The position numbers and the translations under genes are program-made. 53,929 nt of DNA from Clostridia bacterium (GTDB lineage: Bacteria > Bacillota > Clostridia > Christensenellales > Borkfalkiaceae), in NCBI GenBank assembly GCA_017415505.1, contig JAFQGG010000017.1, positions 1 to 53,929 on the forward strand. The letters run 5' to 3'. The notes beneath the pieces are model-generated. The model ran no database searches. It was not told where the DNA came from and saw only the letters and a list, made by a program, of their open reading frames with translations. This document shows, in pieces, positions 1 through 9,578 of this stretch; the first letter of the stretch is position 1; each line of letters starts with the position of its first letter.

Positions 1-171
1 GCTAACAGTCTGTTTTACGTACGTAAAAGTACAAGGAGGACTACGTCAGACCTTTAACACTTCCATTATAGCTTAGGCAAGTGAACAAGAAAAGCATTTC
101 TGGCTTGAAGTACTTTTCTGGTCAAATATTATTGTAACAGGCGGATATTTGCCTGTTTTTACGCTTTTTCT
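1..171. other. Non-coding start of window with one hairpin
   Basis: No frame on either strand carries a recognisable protein; all are broken by stops within about 25 codons. An inverted repeat ACAGGC / GCCTGT sits at about 137-157. It is followed by a T-rich tract on the plus strand and only a poor one on the minus strand. It may be a terminator for something upstream of the window or a weak terminator for the minus-strand gene that ends at 172. A TATAAT-like hexamer near 66-71 on the minus strand is too weak to call. Confidence 0.4.
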
Positions 172-579
172 TTATTTTTGGCGGAATTTTACGCTAAAAA
201 TTTGTTTACCGAGCGTAAAATTCAAATGAATTTCCCCGTTTTTTAACGAACAGGTTCTATCGTATTCTATTTTATCGCGCAAGGAAAAAGTAATTTCTTC
301 CCGTTCCCCGTCGTAGCGGTACGCTCCGTATTCTTCACCGTGCTTGCCGTTTTTATCGCAATACCGCAAACAAAAACTTCCGTCGGGCAACAGCTCCAAG
401 CGAATATAAGAAAAATCCTTGGACAAATCTTTTGCGCCAAGATTCGCGCTAATACATTCGTATTCGCCCAGATACGGTTTGGAAATATCGGTAAGCTTGC
501 CTTGGCGAAACGCCGAAAGCGACAAAAACAGAGATAAAAGACCTATAAGAAGCGGGGTTTTTACTATCGTTCTTTTCAT
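172..579 (-). CDS. Small exported hypothetical protein
   Basis: This 135-residue protein of unknown function opens with basic residues (MKRTIVK) and a hydrophobic stretch at about 9-24, which looks like a signal peptide or N-terminal anchor. No lipobox cysteine is visible. The remainder is polar and beta-rich with alternating charged residues, as in small secreted lipocalin-like or META-like domains, but no family was recognised. Its ATG directly abuts the TGA of the upstream yihY-like gene at 580, so the two are probably translationally coupled. Terminator support downstream is weak. Confidence 0.65.
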   Translation of the reverse strand: MKRTIVKTPLLIGLLSLFLSLSAFRQGKLTDISKPYLGEYECISANLGAKDLSKDFSYIRLELLPDGSFCLRYCDKNGKHGEEYGAYRYDGEREEITFSLRDKIEYDRTCSLKNGEIHLNFTLGKQIFSVKFRQK

Positions 580-1410
580 TCAAGCAGTATGCTCCGCTTT
601 CCTTTTTTTATACGCCCTTTCCGCTTTACGGCTTTTACGCACTCTTTCGCTGTTGATAATCACGCCCACGATAAAGCATATCATTAGAAGATACAGCCAA
701 AGCAAAAACACGATAATCGCGCTAAGCGCGCCGTATAGCTTGGCGAGATTGCCTATTTTCAAATAGATCGTAAACCCCGTAACCGCGACGCCCCAACCGA
801 CCACCGTCAACGCCGTACCCGGTAAAAAGTATTTAATTTTCGTCTTATACGGACAAATATAAGCGTTTAGGAGTAATACCAGCACGAAAGAAATCGTGGC
901 GAGAAGCAAGTAATCGGCTACCCGTTCCCACAACCGAGGCAATACAAGCGAGAACAAAAAAGTGCCTATTGCAAAAATGAGCAAAAACGCCACCACGGTA
1001 AACATGACGATAAAGAGCAAAAAAAGTGCGCCCAAGCGCAAATGCAAGCCTTTTTTCATTCGCCTGTAATCGTAGATAAGTTCTCCGCTTCTCCGCATTT
1101 GATAAAAGAGGTTGGTGGACGAATACAGCGTAGTGACGAGCAAAATTACGGAAGTGGAAGCCGTGGCGTTGACCGCTTCTTTTTGCACGAAAGAAAGCAC
1201 GTTCTTCACCGATTCGAATACGGGTAATTCTAAAATTCTATCCAAATCCACGGGCAAGCGTCCAATTACGAGCGTTATCCAAAAGGAAAGCGGTACTATG
1301 GACATAATCAAAAAGAAAACGAGCGTTCCCGCAATCGTCGTATACTTTTTCATAGACAATAGCTCGTACTTTTCTTTCAAAAAACGATAAACTTTCCGTA
1401 CCTTTTCCAT
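580..1410 (-). CDS. YihY/BrkB family membrane protein
   Basis: This 276-residue protein has about six membrane segments at roughly 24-49, 83-103, 125-155, 165-190, 198-218 and 225-252. The last contains the family-typical GALSAIIVFLLWLY pattern. The N-terminus is amphipathic and basic and the tail is very basic (RKSRKAERAYKKRK), both usual for the family. YihY/BrkB proteins were once called ribonuclease BN, but that is a misannotation and their true role is unclear (possibly transport or envelope). Length matches the family. The gene is followed without a gap by the exported protein at 172-579, so the two share an mRNA. Family call is firm, function unknown. Confidence 0.9.
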   Translation of the reverse strand: MEKVRKVYRFLKEKYELLSMKKYTTIAGTLVFFLIMSIVPLSFWITLVIGRLPVDLDRILELPVFESVKNVLSFVQKEAVNATASTSVILLVTTLYSSTNLFYQMRRSGELIYDYRRMKKGLHLRLGALFLLFIVMFTVVAFLLIFAIGTFLFSLVLPRLWERVADYLLLATISFVLVLLLNAYICPYKTKIKYFLPGTALTVVGWGVAVTGFTIYLKIGNLAKLYGALSAIIVFLLWLYLLMICFIVGVIINSERVRKSRKAERAYKKRKAEHTA

Positions 1411-1460
1411 TTTTTAAGTATGCGCCGTTTTGTTTCGTTTCAAACCTATTCAAAATTTTC

Positions 1461-1484
1461 GGGCGGTGGATTGCTCCACCGCCC
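1461..1484 (-). terminator. Hairpin terminator after the Cys-rich gene
   Basis: A perfect 10-bp stem GGGCGGTGGA / TCCACCGCCC with a 4-nt loop lies between the Cys-rich gene (stop at 1497) and the yihY-like gene. On the minus strand it runs into GAAAATTTTG, a modest U-tract, so partial termination is likely. Confidence 0.6.
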
Positions 1485-1496
1485 CGTTTCTTTCGT

Positions 1497-1910
1497 TTAT
1501 CTATAACAACCGCAACCCCGTCCGCAACGCCCGTACGAACCGTACTGACGCGCGTAGTAACCGTTGTTCGTCGATTGCGCACTCGTCGCGTTTGCGGTGA
1601 AATTTCCACAAATCGTCAAGCAACCGTAACCGCCGTCGTTATTCCCGCTCGTCGTGCCACCGTTGCCGCTTTCGCCCGTTCCGTTATTGGAACAGCCGTT
1701 GCATTGGCAACAATGACAGCAATGACAGCAACAACCGCACGAATGCGAACAACAGCCCCTTTGCGTAGAAACGCTACCGTACTGCGTACAGCGTAAAAAA
1801 CCGTTGGCGTCGCGACAAACTCTTTGACAGCCGTACGACGGAGTCGTTCCCGCGCCGTTCGTGCCGTACCAAGTCGCGTTATTTATATTCGAATTACACG
1901 TATAACACAT
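1497..1910 (-). CDS. Cysteine-rich 137-residue protein of unknown function
   Basis: The protein has 22 cysteines in 137 residues. The core at about 52-73 is almost entirely Cys/His/Gly (GCCCHCCHCCQCNGC), and it ends in GRGCGCYR. The flanks are rich in Gly, Asn, Thr and Tyr. There is no signal peptide, no membrane segment and no recognised domain. It is preceded by a convincing ribosome site (AGAGGA, about 9 nt before the ATG) and a TATTATACT-like -10, and followed by a hairpin terminator, so it looks like a real monocistronic gene. Possible roles are metal binding or storage, a disulphide-cross-linked surface or spore-like layer protein, or a precursor peptide. None can be chosen from sequence alone. 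Confidence 0.7.
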   Translation of the reverse strand: MCYTCNSNINNATWYGTNGAGTTPSYGCQRVCRDANGFLRCTQYGSVSTQRGCCSHSCGCCCHCCHCCQCNGCSNNGTGESGNGGTTSGNNDGGYGCLTICGNFTANATSAQSTNNGYYARQYGSYGRCGRGCGCYR

Positions 1911-1934
1911 AGTACTTCAATCCTCTTGTGTATT

Positions 1935-1948
1935 TGAGGTAAACCTCA
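1935..1948. promoter_or_regulatory. Inverted repeat at the Cys-rich gene promoter
   Basis: TGAGGT-AA-ACCTCA is a perfect 6+6 palindrome directly downstream of the minus-strand -10-like TATACT (1950-1955) and 24 bp before the start codon of the Cys-rich gene. The position is right for an operator or a small 5' UTR hairpin. No matching regulator is identified, and no convincing -35 hexamer is visible. Confidence 0.35.
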
Positions 1949-1963
1949 TAGTATAATATATGC

Positions 1964-1993
1964 AAAACGCCCGACGGTTGTTACCGTCGGGCG
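1964..1993 (-). terminator. Terminator after guaA
   Basis: An 11-bp perfect stem CGCCCGACGGT / ACCGTCGGGCG with loop TGTT lies 27 bp past the guaA stop and is followed by TTTTGC on the minus strand. It most likely ends the guaB-guaA transcript. Confidence 0.75.
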
Positions 1994-2019
1994 CAAAAAA
2001 TACGCTTTTTTGAAATTTC

Positions 2020-3021
2020 TTATTCCCACTCAATCGTGCCCGTAGGCTTCGGGGTAATATCGTAAAGTACGCGGTTGATACCTTCCACTTCCGTTACGAT
2101 ACGGTTCGTAATCTTATGCAATACCGCGTAAGGAATTTCCTCGATCGTAGCGGTCATTGCGTCTTTCGTATTCACCGCGCGGATAATAGCGGGCCACCCC
2201 TCGTAACGGCTATCGTCTTTCACGCCCACGCTCTTAATATCGGGGATTACGACGAAATATTGCCATACCTTTTCCGCAAGTCCGCTGATATCGAACTCTT
2301 CACGGAGAATCGCGTCCGCTTCACGCAACGCGTGCAAACGATCACGCGTGATCGCGCCCAAGCATCTCACGCCAAGACCAGGTCCGGGGAACGGTTGGCG
2401 GTATACCATTGCGTGGGGAAGCCCCAACGCTTCGCCAACGACGCGAACTTCGTCCTTAAACAAAAGTTTAAGCGGTTCGACGAGTTCAAATTGTAAATCC
2501 TCGGGCAATCCGCCTACGTTGTGGTGGGATTTTACCGCCTTTTTGCCTTCCGCTTGTTTGATACTCTCTAAAATATCGGGATAAATCGTGCCTTGCGCAA
2601 GGTATTCGATACCTTCGAGTTTTCTTGCCTCGTCCGCGAACACGTTGATAAATTCTTTACCGATAATCTTTCTTTTTTGCTCGGGGTCGCTTACGCCTGC
2701 AAGCAAACTCAAAAACCGTTCGGTCGCGTCAACGTAAATCAAGTTCGCATTCAAGCCGTTTTGGAAAACTTCAATGACGTTTTCCGATTCGTTTTTACGC
2801 ATAAGACCGTGGTTTACGTGTACGCAAACGAGCTGTTTACCAATCGCCTTAATCAAGAGTGCGGCAACTACGGAAGAGTCCACACCGCCCGAAAGCGCGA
2901 GCAAAACCTTTTTGTCCCCAACCTGTTTACGAATAAGTTCCACTTGCTCGGCGATAAATTCGTCGGCGAGTGCTTTCGTGTTGATACGAGCCATCGTTTG
3001 AGGACGTACGTTGTTTTCCAT
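2020..3021 (-). CDS. guaA: GMP synthase, ATP-pyrophosphatase domain only
   Basis: The enzyme adenylates XMP and aminates it to GMP. The PP-loop SGGVDSS is at 44-50. Further conserved stretches include AQGTIYPD, KSHHNVGGLP, EPLKLLFKDEVR and the C-terminal dimerisation end PKPTGTIEWE. Alignment from memory to E. coli GuaA (525 aa) begins near residue 200. The N-terminal class I glutaminase domain is therefore absent, not truncated by a frameshift: the ATG at 3021 has its own ribosome site (AGGAGA). Such two-subunit arrangements are usual in archaea, where the glutaminase is a separate protein; no glutaminase partner for it is present here. It lies 38 bp after guaB and is presumably co-transcribed. 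Confidence 0.93.
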   Translation of the reverse strand: MENNVRPQTMARINTKALADEFIAEQVELIRKQVGDKKVLLALSGGVDSSVVAALLIKAIGKQLVCVHVNHGLMRKNESENVIEVFQNGLNANLIYVDATERFLSLLAGVSDPEQKRKIIGKEFINVFADEARKLEGIEYLAQGTIYPDILESIKQAEGKKAVKSHHNVGGLPEDLQFELVEPLKLLFKDEVRVVGEALGLPHAMVYRQPFPGPGLGVRCLGAITRDRLHALREADAILREEFDISGLAEKVWQYFVVIPDIKSVGVKDDSRYEGWPAIIRAVNTKDAMTATIEEIPYAVLHKITNRIVTEVEGINRVLYDITPKPTGTIEWE

Positions 3022-3059
3022 AAATTTATTCTCCTATATTATAAAAATTTGTGACTCAA

Positions 3060-4541
<1,482 letters not shown>

Positions 4542-4560
4542 TTAATTTTCTCCGTTTTAA

Positions 4561-5175
4561 TTATCCGTTTATCAAGTTTGCGTAAATCTCTTCGAAATAC
4601 GGCTTGTCCGTTTCGGATAAGGCGGGCGAAAGCCCGTCCAACTTGGTTTTAATCGAGTTTACCGTTTCGTCGTCTTCCGCCCTTTTCGCTATCGACAGCA
4701 ACGCGACGACCGCGTTGTTTTCCGGAAAAATATTCCCCGTCAACGCGGAAAACGCAACTTCCACCGCTTCCGACTTATCCCCAAGCGCGTACTTTGCCGT
4801 ACATACCTGCCCGCAAACGTATTGCTCGTAGGTCATGGAAATCCCCTGTTGAGAAAGCTGTTCGTTTCTTTTCTCGCAATATCCTAAAAAGCCCTCCGCT
4901 TGTAAAAGCAACGAACCGCAATCGTCGATTCTCTCGTAATCCTTATCCCATACGGCAACGTCTAAGCCGTACGCCAAATAATACGATTCCCCCGTATACT
5001 TATACGCCCGCTTCGCGTATTTCACGCTCGCGTCGTTCATATCCGCACGAAAAGTGAGTTCCATCATCGTAGAAGGAAAAATAAAACAGAGAGCCAAAGT
5101 AACGAACGCAAATAAAACGACGGCTGCCGCCAACGTACTCAACACGGCACGAATGATCACTTTATCCACGCGCAT
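4561..5175 (-). CDS. Membrane-anchored helical (TPR-like) protein of unknown function
   Basis: This 204-residue protein has a short basic N-terminus and one membrane segment at about 9-34. A hydrophilic, helix-rich region follows with repeats of the style AKRAYKYTGESYYLAYGLDVAV and AKYALGDKSEAVEVAFSAL, reminiscent of tetratricopeptide helices, although no full repeat consensus could be shown. The strong ribosome site GGAGGAG precedes the ATG. A TTGATT-17-TAAAAT promoter lies just upstream, and guaB starts 46 bp downstream. It therefore seems to lead the guanine operon, but no functional link is known. Confidence 0.7.
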   Translation of the reverse strand: MRVDKVIIRAVLSTLAAAVVLFAFVTLALCFIFPSTMMELTFRADMNDASVKYAKRAYKYTGESYYLAYGLDVAVWDKDYERIDDCGSLLLQAEGFLGYCEKRNEQLSQQGISMTYEQYVCGQVCTAKYALGDKSEAVEVAFSALTGNIFPENNAVVALLSIAKRAEDDETVNSIKTKLDGLSPALSETDKPYFEEIYANLING

Positions 5176-5203
5176 ATACTACTCCTCCCAGTCTATTTAT
5201 ACT

Positions 5204-5232
5204 ATTTTATCACATTATAAATAAAAAATCAA
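5204..5232 (-). promoter_or_regulatory. SigmaA-type promoter for 5175-guaB-guaA
   Basis: On the minus strand TTGATT (5227-5232), a 17-bp spacer and TAAAAT (5204-5209) lie about 30 bp before the start codon at 5175. There is no obvious purine riboswitch between promoter and start. Confidence 0.6.
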
Positions 5233-5277
5233 CTGTATAAACGAAATTTATTGGTTCTGTTTGAAAACTTTTTTTAA

Positions 5278-5283
5278 TATAAT
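5278..5283 (+). promoter_or_regulatory. Possible -10 for the lipoprotein gene
   Basis: TATAAT occurs 22 bp before the preferred ATG at 5305. The matching -35 region is poor, so this is a weak call. If real, transcription starts near 5290, which excludes the upstream ATG at 5290 as the translation start. Confidence 0.4.
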
Positions 5284-5304
5284 GAAATTATGAAGGAATT
5301 ATCT

Positions 5305-5988
5305 ATGCAAAAAAACGATATTAACGGCAAGAAAAAACGATTTTTTAGAACGGCGCTTTTTTCCGTTTGCTTTATTCTTCCTCTTTCCGCATGTTCGAAG
5401 GAAATCGATTATTACGAATTCGTATCCGAATCCCGTAGCAATATCTTACTCGCCCAAACGGAAACGCTTGATTTGCGCGTTTACGCCGTAGAAAAAGAAC
5501 AGCCGTACGCCGCGGACGGAATCAAACGGGAAACCTCCGCCCGAACGGAAATACGCTTGACCGCCCCCTCGGGCGATAAAGTTTGCACGATCGCTTTTTC
5601 CGTCAACGGAAAAGACTACGGCGGGGAGATGTCGTTCGACAACGTAAAAACGGAGTATTATTATTTTTGCACTTTGGACGCGTCCGCGTTGCAAACGCTT
5701 GATTGCACGATTGATTACGGCGGAGAAACGACGCTTTTGCAAGCAACCACCGTTCGAACGGAAAACACGCTCACGCCAAACGGCGCGCTTAAAACGCTCT
5801 GCGAAACGGAAAAGGAACTTTTTTCCGCCCTTACGGACGAATACGGGTTTGCGGGCGAGATTCATTTGCGGTTAATCTACGAGGAACACCCTTATTATTA
5901 CTTGGGCGTAATCGACAGAAACGGCAACACGACGGCGTATCTGATGAACGGAGAAACGGGAAAACTGCTTGCAAAACGCGAATCGTAA
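5305..5988 (+). CDS. Lipoprotein of unknown function
   Basis: This protein is about 227 residues long. A basic start (QKNDINGKKKRFF), a hydrophobic stretch and the lipobox LSAC, with the lipidated cysteine near residue 32, mark it as a lipoprotein exported to the outer face of the membrane. The remainder is a soluble beta-rich domain with alternating Thr/Glu/Tyr and no recognised family. An earlier in-frame ATG exists at 5290. The ATG at 5305 is preferred because AAGGAA lies 8 nt upstream, whereas nothing suitable precedes 5290. The gene stands alone, divergent from the guanine operon, and ends at a shared hairpin terminator. Confidence 0.75.
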   Translation: MQKNDINGKKKRFFRTALFSVCFILPLSACSKEIDYYEFVSESRSNILLAQTETLDLRVYAVEKEQPYAADGIKRETSARTEIRLTAPSGDKVCTIAFSVNGKDYGGEMSFDNVKTEYYYFCTLDASALQTLDCTIDYGGETTLLQATTVRTENTLTPNGALKTLCETEKELFSALTDEYGFAGEIHLRLIYEEHPYYYLGVIDRNGNTTAYLMNGETGKLLAKRES

Positions 5989-5999
5989 AAATCGCAAAA

Positions 6000-6026
6000 A
6001 TCCGAGGCTATGCCTCGGATTCCTTT
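6000..6026. terminator. Bidirectional terminator
   Basis: The 9-bp stem ATCCGAGGC-TAT-GCCTCGGAT is flanked by A-rich sequence on the left and T-rich sequence on the right. It can end both the plus-strand lipoprotein gene and the minus-strand acyltransferase gene, whose stop overlaps its edge. Confidence 0.8.
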
Positions 6027-7276
6027 TATTTTCCTGCGTTTCGAACGAGTTTATCGTACAACTCTTCGGTTGCAAAATGCATTTTCGTGAGATAGTTTTT
6101 GGCGTTTTTAAGGAACATGAAATACGTCGTTTCCTCCGTCGCGATATCGAACGCGTCCCCACGAGAGAGGAAATCGTATTCGATATGTACCGAATACATA
6201 GACGATACGGGTTTATGTAAGCGGAAAGGTTTTCCGTCCGCTTCGCCCTCGAAGGTAAAACCGTTTTCGTCGTGAACGACGCGTGCCGAACCGATATTGA
6301 CAAACCCGACTTTCGTCGAATAATAATCCTCTATACGCACCTCGTCTTCAAAGCGGTAAGTGCCTTCTTCGACTTCCTTACGAACCTCTTCCCGTTCCCA
6401 ATTATACCAATCGGGAATATGGGAAAATCCCTTGTCCGTATTTACGCCTTTCAAGCGACTGAGCGTGTCCATTTCCCATTTAGCTCCGCAAGCCTCACAC
6501 CAAAGGTGTATCCCCTCGCTTTTCGTTTGAAATTCTTGATTGCAAGCGGGGCATTTATACAAAATACGGTACAATCCGTTCGCGCGTTTTTTGCATTTGG
6601 TATGATACCCTTTTTCCACCTGCCACCTATATTCGTCCTTCTCAAACGCCTTTTCGATCTTCGCCTGCACCTCGTCCGCCGTCATGTTTTCCATTTCTTC
6701 TGGCGTAAGCAGTACGTACAAATGCGCCTCCTGCCGAATCCCTCTATACGGGTGCTTGCTCCATTGCGGGGAATTGATAAAGTTACCGTTTGCCATGCAC
6801 ATAACCACGGGCACTTTCGCGTGTTTGCAAAACTTCCCGATTGCGCCGTCCAACCGTTCGTTTGTACCCGCGAACGAGAATCTCGCCTCGGGATAAAGGG
6901 TAACGGAGTGTTTTTCCGTTTTCAAATACCGAAGCATATGTTTTGCCGTCACGATATCGTGCGTAAATTTACGCTTGGGCATCCCCCCGATTCCGTACAT
7001 AAGCCAATCGCCACGGCGAAACTCCTCTACGGACATTACCCAACCCGTCGTACGGGGCATAATGCCTTTGACGATCATAGGGAAATCCATAAACGACGCG
7101 TGCGTAGATAAAATTAAATACGGTCCTTTGAGTTTTTTTACTGCCTTATCCGTTTTTACGTGTCCGTTCCCGAACAGCAAATAAAAGGGAGAAGCGACAA
7201 ATTCCACGATTTTTAAGTACCAACGCGGTTTGTTCGGCTTACGATACATATTAAAACGAGCGGGTTGTTTTTTCAC
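6026..7276 (-). CDS. PlsC-like acyltransferase with internal zinc ribbon
   Basis: This 416-residue protein has a 1-acylglycerol-3-phosphate acyltransferase-type N-terminal half. The HX4D motif STHASFMDF is at about 58-64 (H59, D64), and a YPEARFSFAG segment corresponds to the second acyltransferase block. A second part follows at about 240-265 with two CxxC pairs (CPAC and CEAC), a rubredoxin-like zinc ribbon. A C-terminal domain of about 140 residues is not recognised. PlsC enzymes normally have about 200-250 residues, so this is an extended variant. The start is GTG with AGAGGA upstream, since no in-frame ATG fits. It is probably a membrane-associated phospholipid acyltransferase. Substrate is not predictable. 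Confidence 0.8.
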   Translation of the reverse strand: MKKQPARFNMYRKPNKPRWYLKIVEFVASPFYLLFGNGHVKTDKAVKKLKGPYLILSTHASFMDFPMIVKGIMPRTTGWVMSVEEFRRGDWLMYGIGGMPKRKFTHDIVTAKHMLRYLKTEKHSVTLYPEARFSFAGTNERLDGAIGKFCKHAKVPVVMCMANGNFINSPQWSKHPYRGIRQEAHLYVLLTPEEMENMTADEVQAKIEKAFEKDEYRWQVEKGYHTKCKKRANGLYRILYKCPACNQEFQTKSEGIHLWCEACGAKWEMDTLSRLKGVNTDKGFSHIPDWYNWEREEVRKEVEEGTYRFEDEVRIEDYYSTKVGFVNIGSARVVHDENGFTFEGEADGKPFRLHKPVSSMYSVHIEYDFLSRGDAFDIATEETTYFMFLKNAKNYLTKMHFATEELYDKLVRNAGK

Positions 7277-7319
7277 GGAAATCCTCTCTTTTCATTTTTT
7301 GAGGTCACACCTCTATTTT

Positions 7320-7348
7320 ATTGTATCATACACGGAAAATTTTATCAA
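7320..7348 (-). promoter_or_regulatory. SigmaA-type promoter of the acyltransferase gene
   Basis: On the minus strand TTGATA (7343-7348), 17 bp, then TACAAT (7320-7325), about 45 bp before the GTG start. A short palindrome GAGGTGTGACCTC lies in the leader. Confidence 0.6.
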
Positions 7349-7401
7349 CTGTTTTACGGGAAAAATCCCCGTTTTTTTCACTAAACGCACACAAAAATAT
7401 A

Positions 7402-7422
7402 CGCGCGGGGTTATCCCGCGCG
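7402..7422 (-). terminator. Terminator of the ser-his operon
   Basis: The GC-rich stem CGCGCGGG / CCCGCGCG with a 5-nt loop lies just past the hisIE stop and continues into TATATTTTTGTG on the minus strand. It is a good intrinsic terminator. Confidence 0.8.
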
Positions 7423-7428
7423 CAGTTG

Positions 7429-8079
7429 TCAATCGGTCATTTTCTCCTGTTTTACTTTATGGTCGATTACGTGACGGGAGGCAAGCTCCTTTTGCACGTC
7501 GTCCACGGTAATGCCGTTTTGTACCATCAACACGAGTAAATGATAGGCAAGATCGGCAATTTCGTACACCGTTTCTTTCTTGTCCTGCGCTTTGCCTGCG
7601 ATAATAACTTCCGTACACTCCTCGCCCACTTTTTTGAGGATTTTATCCAAGCCCTTTTCAAACAAATAGGTCGTATACGAGCCTTGCGGGCGTTCCTCGT
7701 TTCTGCCGACGAGCATATCGTACAACCCGCGCAAGGAAAATTCCGCGCGTTCTTCGCTTATATAAACGGGCTCGAAGAAACAGCTTTCTTTACCCGTATG
7801 GCAAGCGGGTCCGTCCTTATCCACCTTTACCACGAGCGCGTCACGATCGCAATCCGCCGTAATTGAAACCACGTGTTGATAATTCCCGCTCGTTTCCCCT
7901 TTAAGCCAAAGCTCTCGTCTGCTTCTGCTCCAAAAACAGGTACGTCCCTTTTCCATAGTAATCGCAAGACTCTCCGCGTTCATATACGCAAGCGTCAACA
8001 CCTCTTTCGTCGTCGCGTCCACGACGATTGCGGGGATAAGCCCCTTTTCGTCAAATTTTAATTCGTTAATTTTTATCAT
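7429..8079 (-). CDS. hisIE: Phosphoribosyl-AMP cyclohydrolase / phosphoribosyl-ATP pyrophosphatase
   Basis: This bifunctional enzyme performs histidine steps 2 and 3. The N-terminal HisI part (1 to about 115) has the metal-site stretches [25 protein letters not shown] and CHTGKESCF. The C-terminal HisE part (about 120-216) shows [21 protein letters not shown] and the MazG-like acidic cluster [13 protein letters not shown]. Length of 216 is typical for the fusion. It is the last gene of the his cluster, 21 bp after hisF, and is followed by a strong terminator. Confidence 0.96.
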   Translation of the reverse strand: MIKINELKFDEKGLIPAIVVDATTKEVLTLAYMNAESLAITMEKGRTCFWSRSRRELWLKGETSGNYQHVVSITADCDRDALVVKVDKDGPACHTGKESCFFEPVYISEERAEFSLRGLYDMLVGRNEERPQGSYTTYLFEKGLDKILKKVGEECTEVIIAGKAQDKKETVYEIADLAYHLLVLMVQNGITVDDVQKELASRHVIDHKVKQEKMTD

Positions 8080-8100
8080 GATATTCTACCTCTGTCGTTT

Positions 8101-8859
8101 TCAAATTCGTACGGGGATACCGTTTTCACACAGCTTGCGTTTTAAGTTGGGAATAGTAATTTCACCGTAGTGAAAAACGGAAGCCGCCAAACCTGCGTCC
8201 ACCTTGGGAAGCGTTTGGAAAAGCTTTATAAAATCGTCTACGCACCCAGCGCCACCCGAGGCGATTACGGGAACGTCTACGGCTTCGCAAACCGCTTTTA
8301 ATAGCTCTAAATCAAAGCCGTTTTTCTCGCCGTCGGTATCAATGGAATTGACTACGACCTCGCCCGCGCCCTCGCCTACGCAACGCTTAACCCACTCGAT
8401 CGCTTCCATACCCGTATCTTCTCTGCCACCCTTGGCAAAGACGTGAAATTCACCGTTCACGCGCTTGATATCCACGGAAATTACCACGCATTGATTCCCG
8501 TATTTTTTCGCCGCTTCTCCAATCAACGCGGGGTTTGCTATCGCGCCCGAATTGACGCTCACTTTATCCGCCCCGCAAGAGAGAACCCTCTCAAAATCGG
8601 CTATCGTATTGATACCGCCCCCCACCGTGAGCGGAATGAACACGTTGGACGCCGTTTCTATCAACACGTCCTTAAACAGCTTGCGACCCTCCGCCGAAGC
8701 GGTTATATCGTAAAAAACCAATTCGTCCGCGCCGTTTTCCGAATAAAATTTCGCAAGCTCCACGGGCGAAGCCACTTCCCGAAGCTTTTGGAAATACGTG
8801 CCCTTTACCACCTTGCCGTCGCGCACGTCCAAACAAGGAATAATTCTTTTCGTTATCAT
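8101..8859 (-). CDS. hisF: Imidazole glycerol phosphate synthase, cyclase subunit
   Basis: HisF is the TIM-barrel lyase partner of the HisH glutaminase. It converts PRFAR plus ammonia to imidazole glycerol phosphate and AICAR. Seen are IIPCLDVRDGKVVKG with the catalytic Asp11, the phosphate-binding GGGINT and ASGGAG loops, and VSVDIK around residue 130 for the second catalytic Asp. The 252 residues match the family. The start overlaps the hisA stop by 4 bp (ATGA), indicating coupling. AICAR released here can re-enter purine synthesis through PurH, encoded elsewhere in the window. Confidence 0.98.
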   Translation of the reverse strand: MITKRIIPCLDVRDGKVVKGTYFQKLREVASPVELAKFYSENGADELVFYDITASAEGRKLFKDVLIETASNVFIPLTVGGGINTIADFERVLSCGADKVSVNSGAIANPALIGEAAKKYGNQCVVISVDIKRVNGEFHVFAKGGREDTGMEAIEWVKRCVGEGAGEVVVNSIDTDGEKNGFDLELLKAVCEAVDVPVIASGGAGCVDDFIKLFQTLPKVDAGLAASVFHYGEITIPNLKRKLCENGIPVRI

Positions 8860-9578
8860 TTTGCCACCTCGATCGCTTGCTTTAAGTCGATAGCGCCGAT
8901 ATAATACGCCTTGCCGATAATCGCCCCGTACACACCGCTTTTCGCCAAAATCTCCACGTCCTCTATGGAAGAAACGCCACCCGAAGCGATAAAATTCATA
9001 GCAAATTTACCGTTCAACGCCTTATAAAGCTCGTGGTTCGCCCCTTTCATTGCGCCGTCCTTGGAAACGTCGGTGCAAACGACCGTCTTAACGCCGAGCG
9101 TTTGCATTTTTTCCAAAAACTCGTCTACGCCGTAATCGGATTTTTCTCTCCAACCGCGAATGGCAATCTTACCCTCGGCGATATCCGCGCCGACGGCGAT
9201 TCTATCGCCGTACTTATCAAGCGCCGATTTCAAGAACGCCTCGTCCGTCACAGCCGCCGTGCCGAGAATCACCCGACCCGCGCCCGCGCCGATATACGCG
9301 TCCACCGTCGCCATGGAACGGATTCCTCCGCCCACTTCCGCGAACAGCCCCGTACGGCGTACGATCGCGTTCACGATTTCGGAATGCATGGGTACGCCCG
9401 CCTTTGCGCCCGCAAGATCGACGAGGTGTATCTGCTCCGCGCCCTTTGCCTTGAAATCCTCGGCAACGGCGACGGGGTCTTCGTTATATACCGTCATTTG
9501 TTCGTAATCGCCTTTGTAAAGGCGCACGGCTTTATCGTCGTATAAATCAATAGCAGGAAAAATTTTCATTTTCGTCAA
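8856..9578 (-). CDS. hisA: Phosphoribosylformimino-AICAR-P isomerase
   Basis: HisA is a TIM-barrel isomerase (ProFAR to PRFAR) of 240 residues. The start FPAIDLYDDKAVRLYKG gives the catalytic Asp near residue 10. EVGGGIRS and FIASGGVSS are the phosphate-binding loops, and TDVSKDGAMKG provides the second acid. Both ends overlap neighbours by 4 bp (hisH before, hisF after), as is usual in tightly coupled his operons. Confidence 0.98.
   Translation of the reverse strand: MTKMKIFPAIDLYDDKAVRLYKGDYEQMTVYNEDPVAVAEDFKAKGAEQIHLVDLAGAKAGVPMHSEIVNAIVRRTGLFAEVGGGIRSMATVDAYIGAGAGRVILGTAAVTDEAFLKSALDKYGDRIAVGADIAEGKIAIRGWREKSDYGVDEFLEKMQTLGVKTVVCTDVSKDGAMKGANHELYKALNGKFAMNFIASGGVSSIEDVEILAKSGVYGAIIGKAYYIGAIDLKQAIEVAK

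Noticed and set aside
1-76. A short plus-strand frame at the window start as the end of an upstream gene
   Set aside because: Only about 24 codons, with no recognisable C-terminus and no matching coding bias.
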